Below, piece after piece: positions 35,857 to 47,496 of a stretch of 64,000 nt of DNA. This DNA is from Microstegium vimineum (lineage: Eukaryota > Streptophyta > Magnoliopsida > Poales > Poaceae). The notes beneath the pieces are model-generated. The model saw only the letters and a list, made by a program, of their open reading frames with translations. It ran no database searches and was not told where the DNA came from. Within the stretch, counting starts at the first letter, position 1; the number at the start of each line of letters is the position of its first letter. The position numbers were made by a program, and so were the translations under genes. Location of the stretch: positions 44,333,318-44,397,317 of the forward strand of contig CM039119.1 in NCBI GenBank assembly GCA_022036555.1. Direction: 5' to 3'.

Positions 35857-37496
35857 TGAAGAATCATGGCCCTGGTTGGTTTCGGTGATTAACGACAATT
35901 AGAGATTATTATGGCTAACGTGTGTTTTGCAGAGGCTATGCGTAGCCTAGCCATGGTGATCAAGGAAAATGGGCTCTAAAGGTCATCACTTAGCCCCCAA
36001 GATGGATATCATTTCGGTTGTTAAGGAGACATGATGAAGACCCTAGAATGATAGGCTAAGTGTCATAAGGAGATGAAGGGCACTTAGAATTAGATAGGGC
36101 TTCTCTTTTTACCTTTGACCGTACTATTAAGAGGGGTTGAGACTAGTAGCTTGACTTAGGAAAGCTTCATGTTTAGGTGTGGTGCACACTTGATTTCCTT
36201 AGCTCTTAGCAAGCCTATGGTGACCGTAAGATAGCCTAGAACAACTTCCATTTTCATCGCGACGAAAAACGGAGTTGTCAAAATTATTTTCTGGGCGACG
36301 GACGCTCCTGGCAGGGGCGCCGGACGCTGTCCGACGCGTCGGACAAAGGCGCCGGACGCTGGGTGGTTGAGTCCACAGCGTCCGTCGGCCTTCCAGAGAG
36401 GTTGTTTTCTGGCTAAGATTTTTAGGGTGCGTCGGACGCTGTCCGTCGGCCAGGCGTCGGACGCTGTGGAGAGCGTCCGTCGACCTTCCAGAGAGGGTGA
36501 TTTCAAACCCTAGCCAGAATTTAGCGTCGGACGCTGTGGCTGAGCGTCCGTCGCCCAGTGACGTAGCGTCCGTCGCTGGGAACACTGTGTCAGAACTAGC
36601 CGTTAGACAGAGGCGTCGGAGCGTCCGTCGCCTAGGCGTCGGAGCGTCCGTCGCCTAGGCGTCGGAGCGTCCGTCGCCTCAATTCTGAACAGAAACTAGC
36701 CGTTGGGCATGCGACGGAGCGTCCGTCGCCTAGTCGACGGAGCGTCCGTCGCCAACTTAAAATGCCAGCCCGAGGCAGTTTTCAGAGGGTCTATTTATAG
36801 CCCCTCCCACTTCTCTCCCGCCTTGCCTTTGCTCATTTGAGTTGCTGAGTTCGTTGAGAAGGTTGTGAAGAGAGCAAGAGCCCTAGAGAGAGAGAGTGAT
36901 TCGCAAATCCATCCATCCTCTCTCTAGTTCATCCAAGAGTTCAAGTGTGCATCCTCTAGTTGTGAAGCTTGAGTGAGTCAAGCGAAGATCGAGGCTTGTT
37001 ACTCTTGGTGATCGACATCACCTAGACGGTCCGGTGGTGTTCGGAGGAAGGTGATCGTCGGAAGATTGTCGGCGGCCCTTCTCCATCGACGTGTGTGATC
37101 GGTTGTGGGCGATTCACCGAGCCGGAGTGGCGAAGAATCAGCCCGTAGAGAGCACTCATCCCTTGCGCGGGATTGAGGGGGAGCTATACCTTGCGAGGTG
37201 CTCCAACGAGGACTAGGGAGGAGTGTCGACTCCTCGATACCTTGGCAAAATATCGCCGTGTCAAGCATCTCTTTCCCTAGCTCTTTATTACCGCATTACT
37301 TTCCGCACTTGTCTTTCAATTCATACTAGAATTGTGTAGGAAGTTTTCGCTTTCCTTTGCTTTGTTACCGCTTTCTAGCTAGGACACACAAGCGGTAGGC
37401 ACTAGGGGGTTAATTGGCTCTTTATAGGTTTAATTCTTGTTTAGAAATTAAAAAGAGCCCAATTCACCCCTCCTCTTGGGCATCTTGATCCTTTCA
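35857..37496 (-). mobile_element. Solo copia-type LTR, 1,640 bp, with GTATG target duplication
   Basis: The insertion starts TGAAGAATCATGG and ends CATCTTGATCCTTTCA, so it has TG...CA ends. GTATG flanks both sides (35852-35856 and 37497-37501), the 5-bp LTR duplication, and the transposase reading continues directly across it. There is no internal gag-pol, so it is a solo LTR left by recombination. The CCTTTCA end resembles the LTR terminus of the copia relic at 15073. The strand is uncertain. It contains GCGTCGGACGC/GCGTCCGTCG repeats. Confidence 0.85.
36290..36755. repeat. GC-rich GCGTCCGTCG/GCGTCGGACGC repeat block in the solo LTR
   Basis: Many copies of GCGTCCGTCG and GCGTCGGACGC, partly inverted, fill this part of the LTR. 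At 36611-36679 a 23-bp unit (AGGCGTCGGAGCGTCCGTCG plus CCT) is repeated three times without change. Confidence 0.85.
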
Positions 37497-39122
37497 GTAT
37501 GCTTGCATATGGGACTGCAGCTGACATGCTTGATGAGTACTTAAAGGTTGCAGAGAGCACTGCTTTTGAGTGCTTGGAAAAATTTGTGCAAGGGGTGGTT
37601 GAAGTTTTCGGCTCTGAGTACCTACGACGCCCTACACCTGAAGACATGGAGCGTCTACTCCAAGTTGGAGAGTCTCGTGGATTCCCTGGAATGTTGGGTA
37701 GTATTGATTGTATGCATTGGCAATGGGAAAACTGTCCAGTGGCATGGAAGGGGCAATATACCACTGGTCGCTATGGATTCCCAACCATGATCTTTGAAGC
37801 GGTAGCTTCATATGACCTCCATATTTGGCATGCATTCTTTGGTGTTGCCGGGTCTAATAATGATATCAATGTGCTCAATCAGTCCCCTTTGTTTCTTGAG
37901 GCAATAAAGGGTGAAGCTCCTCGGGTTCAATATTCTGTCAATGGTAGGCAATATGACACTGGTTATTACCTAGCCGATGGAATTTACCCAGAATGGGCAG
38001 CCTTTGTGAAGTCTATAAATTCGCCTCAACTAGACAAGCACAAGGTGTATGCAGCAGAACAAGAAGGTGCAAGAAAGATGTGGAGCGTGCTTTTGGCGTT
38101 CTGCAAGCTCGCTTCAATATTGTGCGCCGTCCAGCACGATCTTGGAGCACAAGGATTATTGGACAGATCATGAAAGCTTGTGTTATTCTCCACAACATGA
38201 TAGTGGAAGATGAGGGAGAAATGGCTAAGGAGTCTATTGATCTGAATGCAATTCCTGGACAATCTGTTGTTCTTCCTCCTGAAGTGCAAAAGGCCTCAAA
38301 CAGTAACCCATGCTTCAATGATGTTCGACGTAGAAATTCTGCTATCCGTGCTCGCTCTGTCCATACTCAACTTAAATATGATTTAATTGAGCATATTTGG
38401 CAGCGTTTTGGCCATAGGGTTCCCCACTAGTAACTTTTTTATAACAATCTCACGTAAGATATGTCATGAATTTCTTTTTTTATTGACACTGTTAATTATA
38501 TTGAGTAGGCTGACTTACTTCTTGTTTTCTTTTTCCAGATTGGTTGGTATGAGGTTGATTGACATTTCTAGCAGGCTATGATGGAGGTTGACTTCTGGCT
38601 TTTGGTGCTTCTTCCTCAACAATGCAGTTAGCCGTTCAGTTTATTTTTGTGGCATGAGATAAATATGTATGGCCAGAGTCATGGTTATCAATTAGTCCAT
38701 TATGTAGTAACGTATGAACATTCTATTTTATTTTCATGTTTAAAACCTTTGGATGTACTGGTTGTTTATCTTTAGTTGACCATATAATGAAATGACTTGA
38801 GTCATATTTATCAGTTCATCATATGGTAATAAATGGACATTTTATTTTATTGTTGTGTTCAAAATCTTGTCCATATTGTCATGGCTGCTACCAGTTGGTT
38901 ATATTGAGATGACATGTTTTTTCAGATGAGATGTTTAGTGCAACACCACATAGAGAGGTACAAAGATAATGTTCACAACACACTCATTCTTTCTCTGTGT
39001 ATGAAAGTACTAAAAATAACAAATAGCTAGCAATATATAGATAGTTGTACGGATTGCTAGCTATTTAGTGCTGAGGTGGATGACTCCTAGCTACCAATTA
39101 GCTAGGACTGTTGCGGATGGCC

Positions 39123-41250
39123 TTATGGTCGAGATCATAGCTTCGTATTTCAAACTTGACAATTGACCTTGTAATTAAATATATATCGGTACCAGATGGT
39201 TCAATAAAGTTGGATCAGGGATACTGCTTTGATGATGGCTATGGCTGATGTTTAATTAAAAAAAGAAACCGAATCGGTCAGTGATTATATATATTATAGT
39301 AATAATAAAGAAGAAGACCCAGACTTGGGCAAACAACAGCCTCGAGAGCTGGAAAGTGGGTTAGCAGCTTCTCATCACAGGGATTGTGACTTGTTTGTCA
39401 AGGGGCAGAGGTTTCATCCATGTAACCGAGATTAGTAGGATATTAATAACAGGAGAAATGCTAAAAAACACAGTTAAACGACCCGTCACCATCAGCTTGG
39501 TCCGTACGGCTTGGGAGGTAGGAGTAGAGCGCATCTGCCGCCGCGACAACACCCGTTGGCGTCTTCTGGACATCGGCCGCGTGTGCGTGAAGGCAAACGC
39601 GGGCACCGTTTCTGCAGCACCGCAGCAGCAGCGATAACGCCCCTTCGGCGCGCCGGCACCGCTACGCTACTACCTCCATCTTCTTTGGGAGTCGGCGGGG
39701 CGCTTCTTCGAGACGCGAGCAACATGGGGGAGGAGGGCAATGAGGAACGTTGAGGACGAGGCGCACATCCTGATCCGGAGGAGAAGCGACAGCGGCGGCA
39801 CGGGCGAGCGAGCGAAGCGACGAAGCGGCGCACGTGAGGGAGGAGAAGCGACATCGCCGTTGCCGTGTGAGACGAGCAGCGAGCAGGTGAGGGCGGCACG
39901 CAAGGGGAAGTGCTAAGGGTACGGTCCTCACGTGATTGATCCTGAGGGCACGTAATGATGCCATGATGGTAGTTTTCTTATTAATTGATTGCATGTTGAT
40001 TCCTTAAATTGCGTTACATATGGCCGGTGATTTTGCATGGCCTGTTAATTTGCACTGCCGGTGATTTCACATGGGGAAGGCTCATCTCGTCGAGCACCGT
40101 GTCCGTCACACGGGGCAGGCCGACGACCCCAAGGCAGATCTCACACGACTACACGAGATTAGAGATTAGAGATTATAGTTGGTTTCCTTTTTCCCTGATT
40201 GATGATTGCTTCCTATGTTGATTGATTGCTTCCCTTCTTCGTCGCTTTTTTCCTGATTGGTGATTGCTTTCTATGTTGATTGATTGCTTCCCTTATTCGT
40301 CGAACACGTGAAACAAAGGTGAGACGAAGAACAGACGGCTTAAACAAATGTTGCTCAAGTCCTTGTGTTAAAAAACACCAGCGCCCCATCATCAAAACAA
40401 TACTATGATCGAATGTTGAACAATACAACCGGAAGAAGATTTTACAGCTGAATCAAGATTCTGGAGTGGCGAAAATGCCAGATTAGTAGCATGTTGCGAA
40501 TCCGAGATGGTTACATTATTGTTCAGAAAATGCCTGAGCTTTTGAGACCAACAAATCAAACTGGTGCAGGAATCAGCAAAGTATGAGTACTGAAGAGCAA
40601 TCAAGTGCCTTCTTTGTCTCTTGATTGTATAGCTAGTCTCTTTGTAACTCTCTTACATCTTTTATATATATTTTATATTTCCTCTGTTCCAAATTATAGA
40701 TCATTTTGACTTTATTAGTATATCTATTTTGCTATGTATCTAGAAATATGTTCAATCTAAGTACATAGCAAAATGAATATAAAATAAACGTTAAAGCAAC
40801 TTATAATTTGGAACGGAGGGACAGGGTCCTGTTCTCCTAAAAAAGAGCATACAAGTGAATGATTTGAACATTTTTCACACACTTGACTGGACACGTATTT
40901 CATTAAGAGGAGAGTTAATATTTAAACATAAAGGAACAGTTTGACCATGCATCTCAGAAAGCATGCCGTTAATGTTAGAGTATCTGATTTTTTTCCCCCC
41001 CAAGTGCCTGAAATTAGATTGAACTACTAACAAGCTCTACAATACTCGTACTAAACCCCCTAAAATACCACAACAGAACCTAGTCTAGCATCACAAAATC
41101 GCATCAAATTCCACCAAAAGTGCCACAAGATCTGTCATCCCCAAATTCTGCATCAGAGAGGCAACCAAATGAGCCATGACCAGCAACAAAAACTAATGTA
41201 AATGAGGAAACAAGCTTACATGGTACATTAGGAAGAATGGAATAATCTTT
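39123..41250. other. Intergenic between the PIF element and hAT-derived copy 2
   Basis: 39480-39920 is GC-rich with overlapping open frames on both strands but no domain or splice support. 40200-40300 contains repeats of TTGATTGATTGCTTCCC. 40430-40600 matches the 3' flank of the other hAT-derived copies (ATTGTTCAGAAA near 40520). A Stowaway MITE lies at 40679-40823. Confidence 0.45.
40679..40823. mobile_element. Stowaway-like MITE
   Basis: The ends are TTCCTCTGTTCCAAATTATA and, reverse-complemented at the right, GTCCCTCCGTTCCAAATTATA. Inverted internal TTTGCTATGTA/TACATAGCAAA words add to the palindrome. Boundaries are accurate to a few bases. Confidence 0.7.
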
Positions 41251-43343
41251 CTAAAGATCATCGCTTGACTCCACAGCTGAAGTGCCTATAGAGAAATGAG
41301 AATTTTGGTCAGTATAAGAATGAGATTGGATGAAACAAAGAGGCATGAAAAGAACAGGCCTACCAGCTGGTTTGAGCCAATCCTGAACACAGACAAGCTC
41401 TTCAACCCAGTTTTTGCTTCCTAACTCTGTCATTGCTATTCTTGCAGTCCTTGAAGCTATTTTGCAGTCAATACTGCAGGGTAGTGCCAATATATCACGT
41501 GCCATTCGAGCAATTGTAGGATAGGTCAAGTCATGCTCCTTCCACCATTCGAGAACACTAGAGTCACTTGTTGTCAGACATGGCTCTTGCAAGTACCGAT
41601 ACAATTCAGACAACGGTTGCTCACCGTATGGACATTCAGATTGATAAAAATACTTTATCAGCATATCTCCGCTCACTACAGTTTCCTTGCTAGTTTTAGC
41701 CCCAGAAGTGCTGCTATGATCTTCCACCAGATTTGAGTACTCATTAAAGAGGCTGGCCAATGTATCAAGCACTTCTTGAAGATAATCATCTATATCGTCA
41801 TCAAAAGTGTCACAATCAAGACAAAGACGAGACATGACGTGCCTCAGACGGTATTTAGGATCCATGACCATTGGCATAAAAAAATGCAAGAAACAGACTC
41901 TCCAGGTTTCCATAAATTTCATTTTCATCTTTTCCCGCACTTCAGAAAACGCTTGCTCTTCCCTTGATGTGTACATAAAAGCTTTGAGATGCACCACTTT
42001 CTTCACATCCCACAACTTGTCAAAAAAATTAGTTGGACTAGGAAAACTGTGCATGGAGTTCAAGTGTTTGTGAAAATCCTGCAAGATCTTACAAATTTTC
42101 TTTGCATGTATCCAGTCTCTCATTGAAGGTGCATAGTTGCAGTTATAATACTGTACTACTGAAGGAGTGGGGCCTGTTGTATACTTGGAAAACTTTGCCG
42201 ACTTCCCCATGTATGTGTCCATCTCATCCAATCCCACCTGAATAACCTGATCAAGTAAATGAGTTGCATAACGTACCACAAAGAAGCTACGGTTTGCAGC
42301 AAGTTTGTTCTGTTGCTGTAGACTGGCTTTGACATCCAAAGCCACTGTGTCATCAATGAATGCATCATCTAGTATAATGCTGAAAATCTTGCCACCGAGA
42401 TGCCATTTTATAATAGACGCCCATATGATATCACCCAGTTCTTTTGCATTGCAAGAGGGATTCAAGGCATGAAATCTGATGATCTTTTGTTGCTTCTGCC
42501 ATTTGTCATCGATGTAGTGAACAGTCAAGCACAAGAATGCCAAGCATGGATCATAGCGCCACACGTAAGCACTCAAGTAAATGCGGCTGCACAAGGCTAT
42601 TAACTTCTCCTTGAGCTTGTGCTCTTCTTGCTGACACAAGTTCCAAAAGTGCGTATTCAGATACAAGAAGGATGGCATCTTGACCATAGGATTCAAGTAA
42701 GCAACTAGTGTCTTGAATCTATCCTGTTCCATCATGCTTGGGTTGTGTCCGTGTATGGACAATACCCTGACAATTTCTTCATGAGAAAAATTCTGTTTAA
42801 CCTCCAGATGCCTGCAATTAGTGCCAGTAGGTATGACCTGCTTGAGTGAAGCAAGATTCTTCTGCTCAGGAACCACAAATTTGTCATGAGACCCATTCTG
42901 ATCAACCTCCTGGTTCTCCATATTTGTGTCATTGGTATGAACACCAGGCAAGGTAAGCTCCTGTCCAAATGAGGCATCTGTTGTGCCCGAGTGTTTCTTT
43001 TGGCTGGATGGAAAGAAAGGTAGCTTCTTCTGCATTGGGTCTGGCAAGGATGTGTGTTCGTGCTGCCTTGGCCTCTTGTGAGTCCCCGAGCTACAATTGG
43101 CCTGGTGCCTTAGCAGGCTGCCAGTGCCATTGGTGCTGCTGCAGTTGTAGACCCGGTGGCAGTGCTTGCACTCAGCCCGCGCCACCTTCCCATCAACAAA
43201 GGAGGGTATGAAGTCGTCCCACACCTTCGAACGGAGCCTTTTATTCAACATTATGTCTGAGTACAGTGGGCTGGTGTTGCTGTAAGTGCTCTCCTCTTTT
43301 TCATCTTCACCTTTATTGGCATTCTCATCCACATCTTGCATGC
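41251..43343 (-). CDS. hAT-derived RICESLEEPER-like protein, copy 2, intact main exons
   Basis: The main exon is 41364-43343 (1,980 nt, open) and the last exon is 41251-41285 (ending VESSDDL). The start is probably the ATG at 43341, because the short 5' coding exon seen in copies 3 and 4 was not found upstream. Residues about 37-85 form a BED zinc finger: SKVWDDFIPSF, CKHCHRV (C-x2-C) and LLRHQANC. A variable linker follows, then SHEEIVRVLSIHGHNPSMM, CLTVHYIDDKWQKQQK, a DUF4413-like PMVMDPKYRLRHV region and the hAT dimerisation block VLEWWKEHDLTYPTIARMAR, ending ELVCVQDWLKPAG. The first catalytic Asp position is Tyr (SAYVWRYDP) and the last Glu position is Ile. Such proteins act as DNA-binding regulators in the nucleus in plants (DAYSLEEPER/RICESLEEPER). 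Regulatory role here is inferred. The intron at 41286-41363 has no in-frame stop. Confidence 0.8.
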
Positions 43344-43559
43344 CTAGGCAGCAAGAGCCACACATTAAGAATATGAAACAAGTTTAGCAGAGTTATGATG
43401 CTATTTGAACAGTGCCTTAATGCAGCCATACATTTTTTGATGAGAAGCATTATCTGAAGTTCTGAACAGACTATTTCATACAATATAGAATAGATTATTT
43501 GGGGAGGTTAAATGGATAAACTTTCATTCGAAAAGTGTACCAGAAATGGCACAGTAGTT

Positions 43560-44556
43560 GGATATGGGCTTAAAGACAAATTGAGAAAACAATTCTGGTG
43601 TATGGGAAGGATTTGGTACAATGGAAATTTGGCAGTAATGGATGTTTTACTGTTAAGTCTGTTTATAAAGCCTTAACTATTAGTGATGCTGGTCCAAAGA
43701 TAGGAAAATATGGAAAGGGAAAATCCCTGCCAAAAATTAAATTTTTGTCTGGTTGATTACAAACAATTTACTAAAGATAATATGGTCAGGAGAAAATGGA
43801 CTGGGGATCCAATGTGCTACTTTTGTGATAATAATGAATCTGTATCACACCTTCTTTTGCAGTGCAATATGGCAAAAGCTGTTTGGGCTATTGTTGCTTA
43901 CTGTTTAGGGGCGTCTAATGTCCCTAGAATACTTGACCAATTCTGGTCCTGGTGTGAAAGATGGTTACCCTTTGGTAAAAAATACCATGTTGTAGGCATT
44001 GCAGCCATTTGATGGGCAATCAGGAAAGTGCGGAACAGTGTTTTTTTTAAAAACAAAGTGGTGACAAGCCCCATCACTATTATATGTTATGCCTACTCAC
44101 TCATGAGTTACTGGGGCAGGCCTGTTCATGGATGATGACAATGAGGCTCCGGTGGCGGGAGCAAATACAATGCTGAAGATTGCAATGCAACTGCTGGTGA
44201 AGAAGATGGTGGACAAGGATCATAATCTGCTGAAGGATGACAAGAAGGATAGCCAAGAAGATTGAAGATGTTCTCTGTTGGCTGAAGTTTCTTTTGTCTG
44301 TCTAGCGCTTTTATGGTTTTTTGGCTTCTTTAGTTATGTTCTATAGCTTGTGCAAGGCAGTTCTGTTACTCTGTTTGCAGTTCTCTCATTCTAGTCTTTT
44401 TGTAAGTCGTCTGATGCAGGCGCAGTTAGCTTCGTAAGAGGTAGTTTCCAGTTTCTCTCTGAAAACTCTTGTCATCTTCCTGAAACTCTCTGTAAGAACT
44501 GGTATTTCCTTTGCTATCAATAGAAATGGGGAGATCCCTCGTTTCAAAAAAAAAAA
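43560..44556 (+). mobile_element. 5'-truncated LINE fragment with poly-A
   Basis: The + strand encodes WKFGSNGCFTVKSVYKAL, then WKGKIPAKIKFFLW, RKWTGDPMCYFCDNNESV (zf-RVT) and a HLLLQCNMAKAVW stretch, the C-terminal end of a plant LINE polyprotein. Small frame breaks are present. The non-coding tail ends in an A run at 44546-44556. No exact target duplication was found. The insertion lies between the main exon of hAT-derived copy 2 and its likely 5' region. Confidence 0.8.
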
Positions 44557-45155
44557 TAAGATATGGGGCTAAAGAGTAAAGACACTTGACCAAAGCTAAT
44601 GGGCTAATGGCAATTAAATAAACTTGCATTTGGGAGAGTAAATAAGAAATGTAGATAAATAACATTTTAGGAGATGCAAATGACATAAAGCAACATCCGT
44701 ATCCTTCACATTCACCATGTTGGGAGCAGGGGCGGACTGAGCAAAGGGACATGGATGTACACCCGATAATTTTTGCAAAAGGATTTCGAAGCTAGGAGGC
44801 ATCAAATCAAATGCCCAAATACCTTTAGCTTAGGGTTTGGGTTCTCGGCTTCGCACAGCAGGAAAGCAGGGGAAGAGGTGGGAATACCTGGGTGCTCGTC
44901 GCTGGCGAAGAGACCGCCTGTAGGGCGTGCGGCGGCGGCCCTCCAGTCGTCGTAGTCTCGGAGGCCGAGAGGGGCAGAGAGTGAGACTGTGAGAGACAAA
45001 GACGCACGCGTTTGCAACCTTGAACGGAAATGCCGCGGACGGCCCGGCCCAACCTGGGAGAGCTCACCCGCACGCCGGGCCTTATGCCGTTATTTTCACA
45101 CATCTATTTTGTGTATATAGGTGTAAGCATTTTCATCGAGTTAAAACAAAGCATA
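44557..45155 (-). promoter_or_regulatory. Probable 5' region of hAT-derived copy 2
   Basis: On the minus strand a GC-rich block at 44860-45060 ends in a donor-like AG/GTATTCCCACC near 44895, similar in position to the 5' UTR exons of copies 3 and 4. No E2F-like TTTSSCGC was found here. The assignment rests on position and composition, not on a clear alignment. Confidence 0.35.
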
Positions 45156-45404
45156 CTCTCTCCATTCTCAATTACAAGAAGTCATTCTACCTTTCTTGAA
45201 GAGTCAAAGAATCTCAAATTTAACCAAATTGAAAAAATTATAAATATGTATGACATCAAATCGGTCTACTACGAAAATATAATTAATAAGCAATCTAGTA
45301 ATACCTATTTGGTATCATTATTTTATTAGATAAATTTGGTTAAACTTGATATTGTTTGAATTTTCACTTAAGTTGAAATGACTTATAATTTGAGACACAG
45401 GGAG
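45156..45404. mobile_element. Stowaway MITE
   Basis: The left end CTCTCTCCATTCTCAATTACAAG and the right end, reverse-complemented, CTCCCTGTGTCTCAAATTATAAG form terminal inverted repeats. TA flanks both ends (45154-45155 and 45405-45406). Confidence 0.7.
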
Positions 45405-47496
45405 TATGCTAGCATCTAAATTAAATTCCAATTTCACCATTGTGTTTCTACGATAATTTTTAAAACACAATTTTGCATGGATATATCTAGATAAAATTTT
45501 GTTCACAAATAGTTTTTCTCATAAAGATAGAACATTTTTTTATTAATAAAATACAATGTTAGATCTAAGATAAAATGTCTAGTCTTCATAGAAAAATATG
45601 TCTGAAATTTAGTGTTTTTTTTTCAGGCGACGGTTATTGCACCCGATAATAAAAAACCGTTCGACAAAACCACAGCCCGACAACAATCTAATATGTGTTG
45701 GCACAAAAACAATTTAATAATTTACAATTATTTTTATAGTCAGACAAGGAATTTTTTTTTGATATTTTATAATACAAAAACAATAACAAAGTGACAATTT
45801 ACAGTGTTGTCTGAAATTATCTTAAAATTCAGGCACCTGTAGTATAAGAGAAGTGATATTTTAAATCTTAGAGAATAAAATTCTAGTTTCATGCGATGTG
45901 AATGGTATTGTAATATCCGTGATAATGAAACAAATGCAGACGAAATTCCACAAAATATATAGAAAACCATAATAAATAAATAAGTTCAATACAAAAAATA
46001 AATAAAAACATATAAAATATATAAGGAAAGGTAAAAAAAGTAACAAAAAAAGGAAAAAACAATATTGTCACGCACTACTCAAATATCCTAAGAATATATC
46101 ATCGAACATTTCATGAGTGCTATGTCAATAATCAAAGATACACCGTGAGACATCTAAAATTATGGACAAAAAAATGCTATAAATTCATGGATATGGGGAG
46201 GTGAGAGGAAAGTTGGTTGCAATGGAATGAATAACAAAATTGGGGGAAATGTTTCTCACCGCCGCTAGTACAGGAGAGCATTGGGCGGCGCGGGAAAGAA
46301 ACTAATAGCATGCTTGGTTCCTTTAACGGCTCGCCTCGCTTGAGTGGGCAAGGGTAATCTTGCTAGCCCAAGCAAGCCAAATTGCTTGACCGTACAGACT
46401 ACGAGGTGATCTAGCCTACCACACCAAACACATGTCTCTCCATGTATTTTTAGCTTGACAAGGTAAAACAATATCAGCCAAAGGATCAAGCAGCACCAAA
46501 GAGTGAGCTTCGTATGTGGTTTTCATGTGACTCTTGTTGGGCTTCAGCAACAGCTTTATTATCGATTTTACATATGTTTTTTTTAAGAACTTTGATCTTG
46601 CTACTCCTTCAGCCACAAATATAATATCGGGGCATTAATATAACACAACGTTGATTAACAATTTCTGTTTGTAATATATTTCTACGACATAGTAAAATTA
46701 TAACGAGCACATTCCAAAGGGAATATGCACGTGATTGTCATTGTCCATTAAAAAAGACGTCTTTATAAGTTCCCAAAGTTTTGAATTTTATTAAAACCAA
46801 AACACTTCCAGTATTTGCAGCAGTTCCAAAGGAAATAGTTAAGGAAACTTCATTCCTCTCTCTATAGTCTGCACACCAAGATCCCTGTGTCCTCTTTGAA
46901 CATCTGAATAATGCTTGCTTTCGTTTCTGAAAAGGGACTGAAGTCTGAACAGCAGAGTGAATGTGTGAGTGCTGGTGCGCATCATTGTTCAGAAACCTCA
47001 ACTTTTTTACCAACAAATGAAGCCGATGCAGAATTAGCAACTTTTTGAGCAACAAATGAAGCTGATGCAGAATTACCAACGCAAAAGGGCGCCAGAATAG
47101 GACTGTAGAGCAAAGAAATCAAGCTCCAGAAAACCATATACGGATTAATCAAATATTAACCATGAGCCACGGTCAAGGATAATGCCATAGCATGTTCAGA
47201 GGAAAACCATAGTATCTGGATGGGTTTTTTTAAAGGAAGTATATATTAATCTAGAAACAGAAACTAGTGACAAGCTTCAAGGCACCACCTACTGATGCAT
47301 ACATAAACCACAATACAGCTCCATAACTAAACCTAGTAAAATTGCTTGAAGTTCCCAGCAAAAGTGTCACGATTTCTCATCTTTGAATCCTGCATCAAAT
47401 AGGCAACTAAATGAGACACTGCCAGCAGCACAGATCATACAGGGTACATGAGAAAAGCAGCATACACGGAGGATTAGCAAGGAGAGACCTTTTTTT
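45405..47496. other. Intergenic, AT-rich, 3' flank of hAT-derived copy 3
   Basis: 45540-46260 is very AT-rich with no gene. 46265-46620 has unremarkable short frames. 46980-47090 contains two direct copies of CAACAAATGAAGCYGATGCAGAATTA and the CATTGTTCAGAAA block also found downstream of the other hAT-derived copies. Confidence 0.45.

Larger units (their letters stand above)
35481..38430 (+). pseudogene. PIF/Harbinger DDE transposase, frameshifted and split by a solo LTR
   Basis: The start MSDQSDDSVDPLEEF is at 35481. DREGAHQRLVADYF and AMFRRRFRM give the conserved N-terminal part. Frame shifts occur near 35725 and 35830, then the solo LTR (35857-37496). Transposase resumes with MLAYGTAADMLDEYLKV, PTPEDMERLL, MLGSIDCMHWQWEN (first Asp), GVAGSNNDINVLNQSP (second Asp) and, after another shift near 38078, KKDVERAFGVLQARFNIVRR (catalytic Glu), ending at 38430. 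The DDE residues are all still visible, so decay is by indels rather than catalytic substitution. Its role was cutting and pasting the element at TTA sites. Confidence 0.85.
32917..39122 (+). mobile_element. PIF/Harbinger DNA transposon, 6.2 kb, with TIRs and TTA target duplication
   Basis: The left end GCCCATCCGCAACA and the right end (reverse complement GGCCATCCGCAACA) match at 13 of 14 positions. TTA flanks both sides (32914-32916 and 39123-39125), the PIF/Harbinger signature. Subterminal CTAGCTATTT words recur near both ends. Inside are the two usual genes in the same orientation: a Myb/NAM-associated-type ORF1 and a DDE transposase. Both are frameshifted and the transposase is split by a solo LTR. 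Without the LTR and one target copy the element is about 4.56 kb. It is a once-autonomous copy, now dead by its own products but possibly mobilisable in trans because the ends are intact. Confidence 0.9.

Noticed and set aside
39361..39994. Arg/Pro/Ser-rich open frames near the PIF element
   Set aside because: Low-complexity translations in several frames with no conserved motif; GC content explains the open length.
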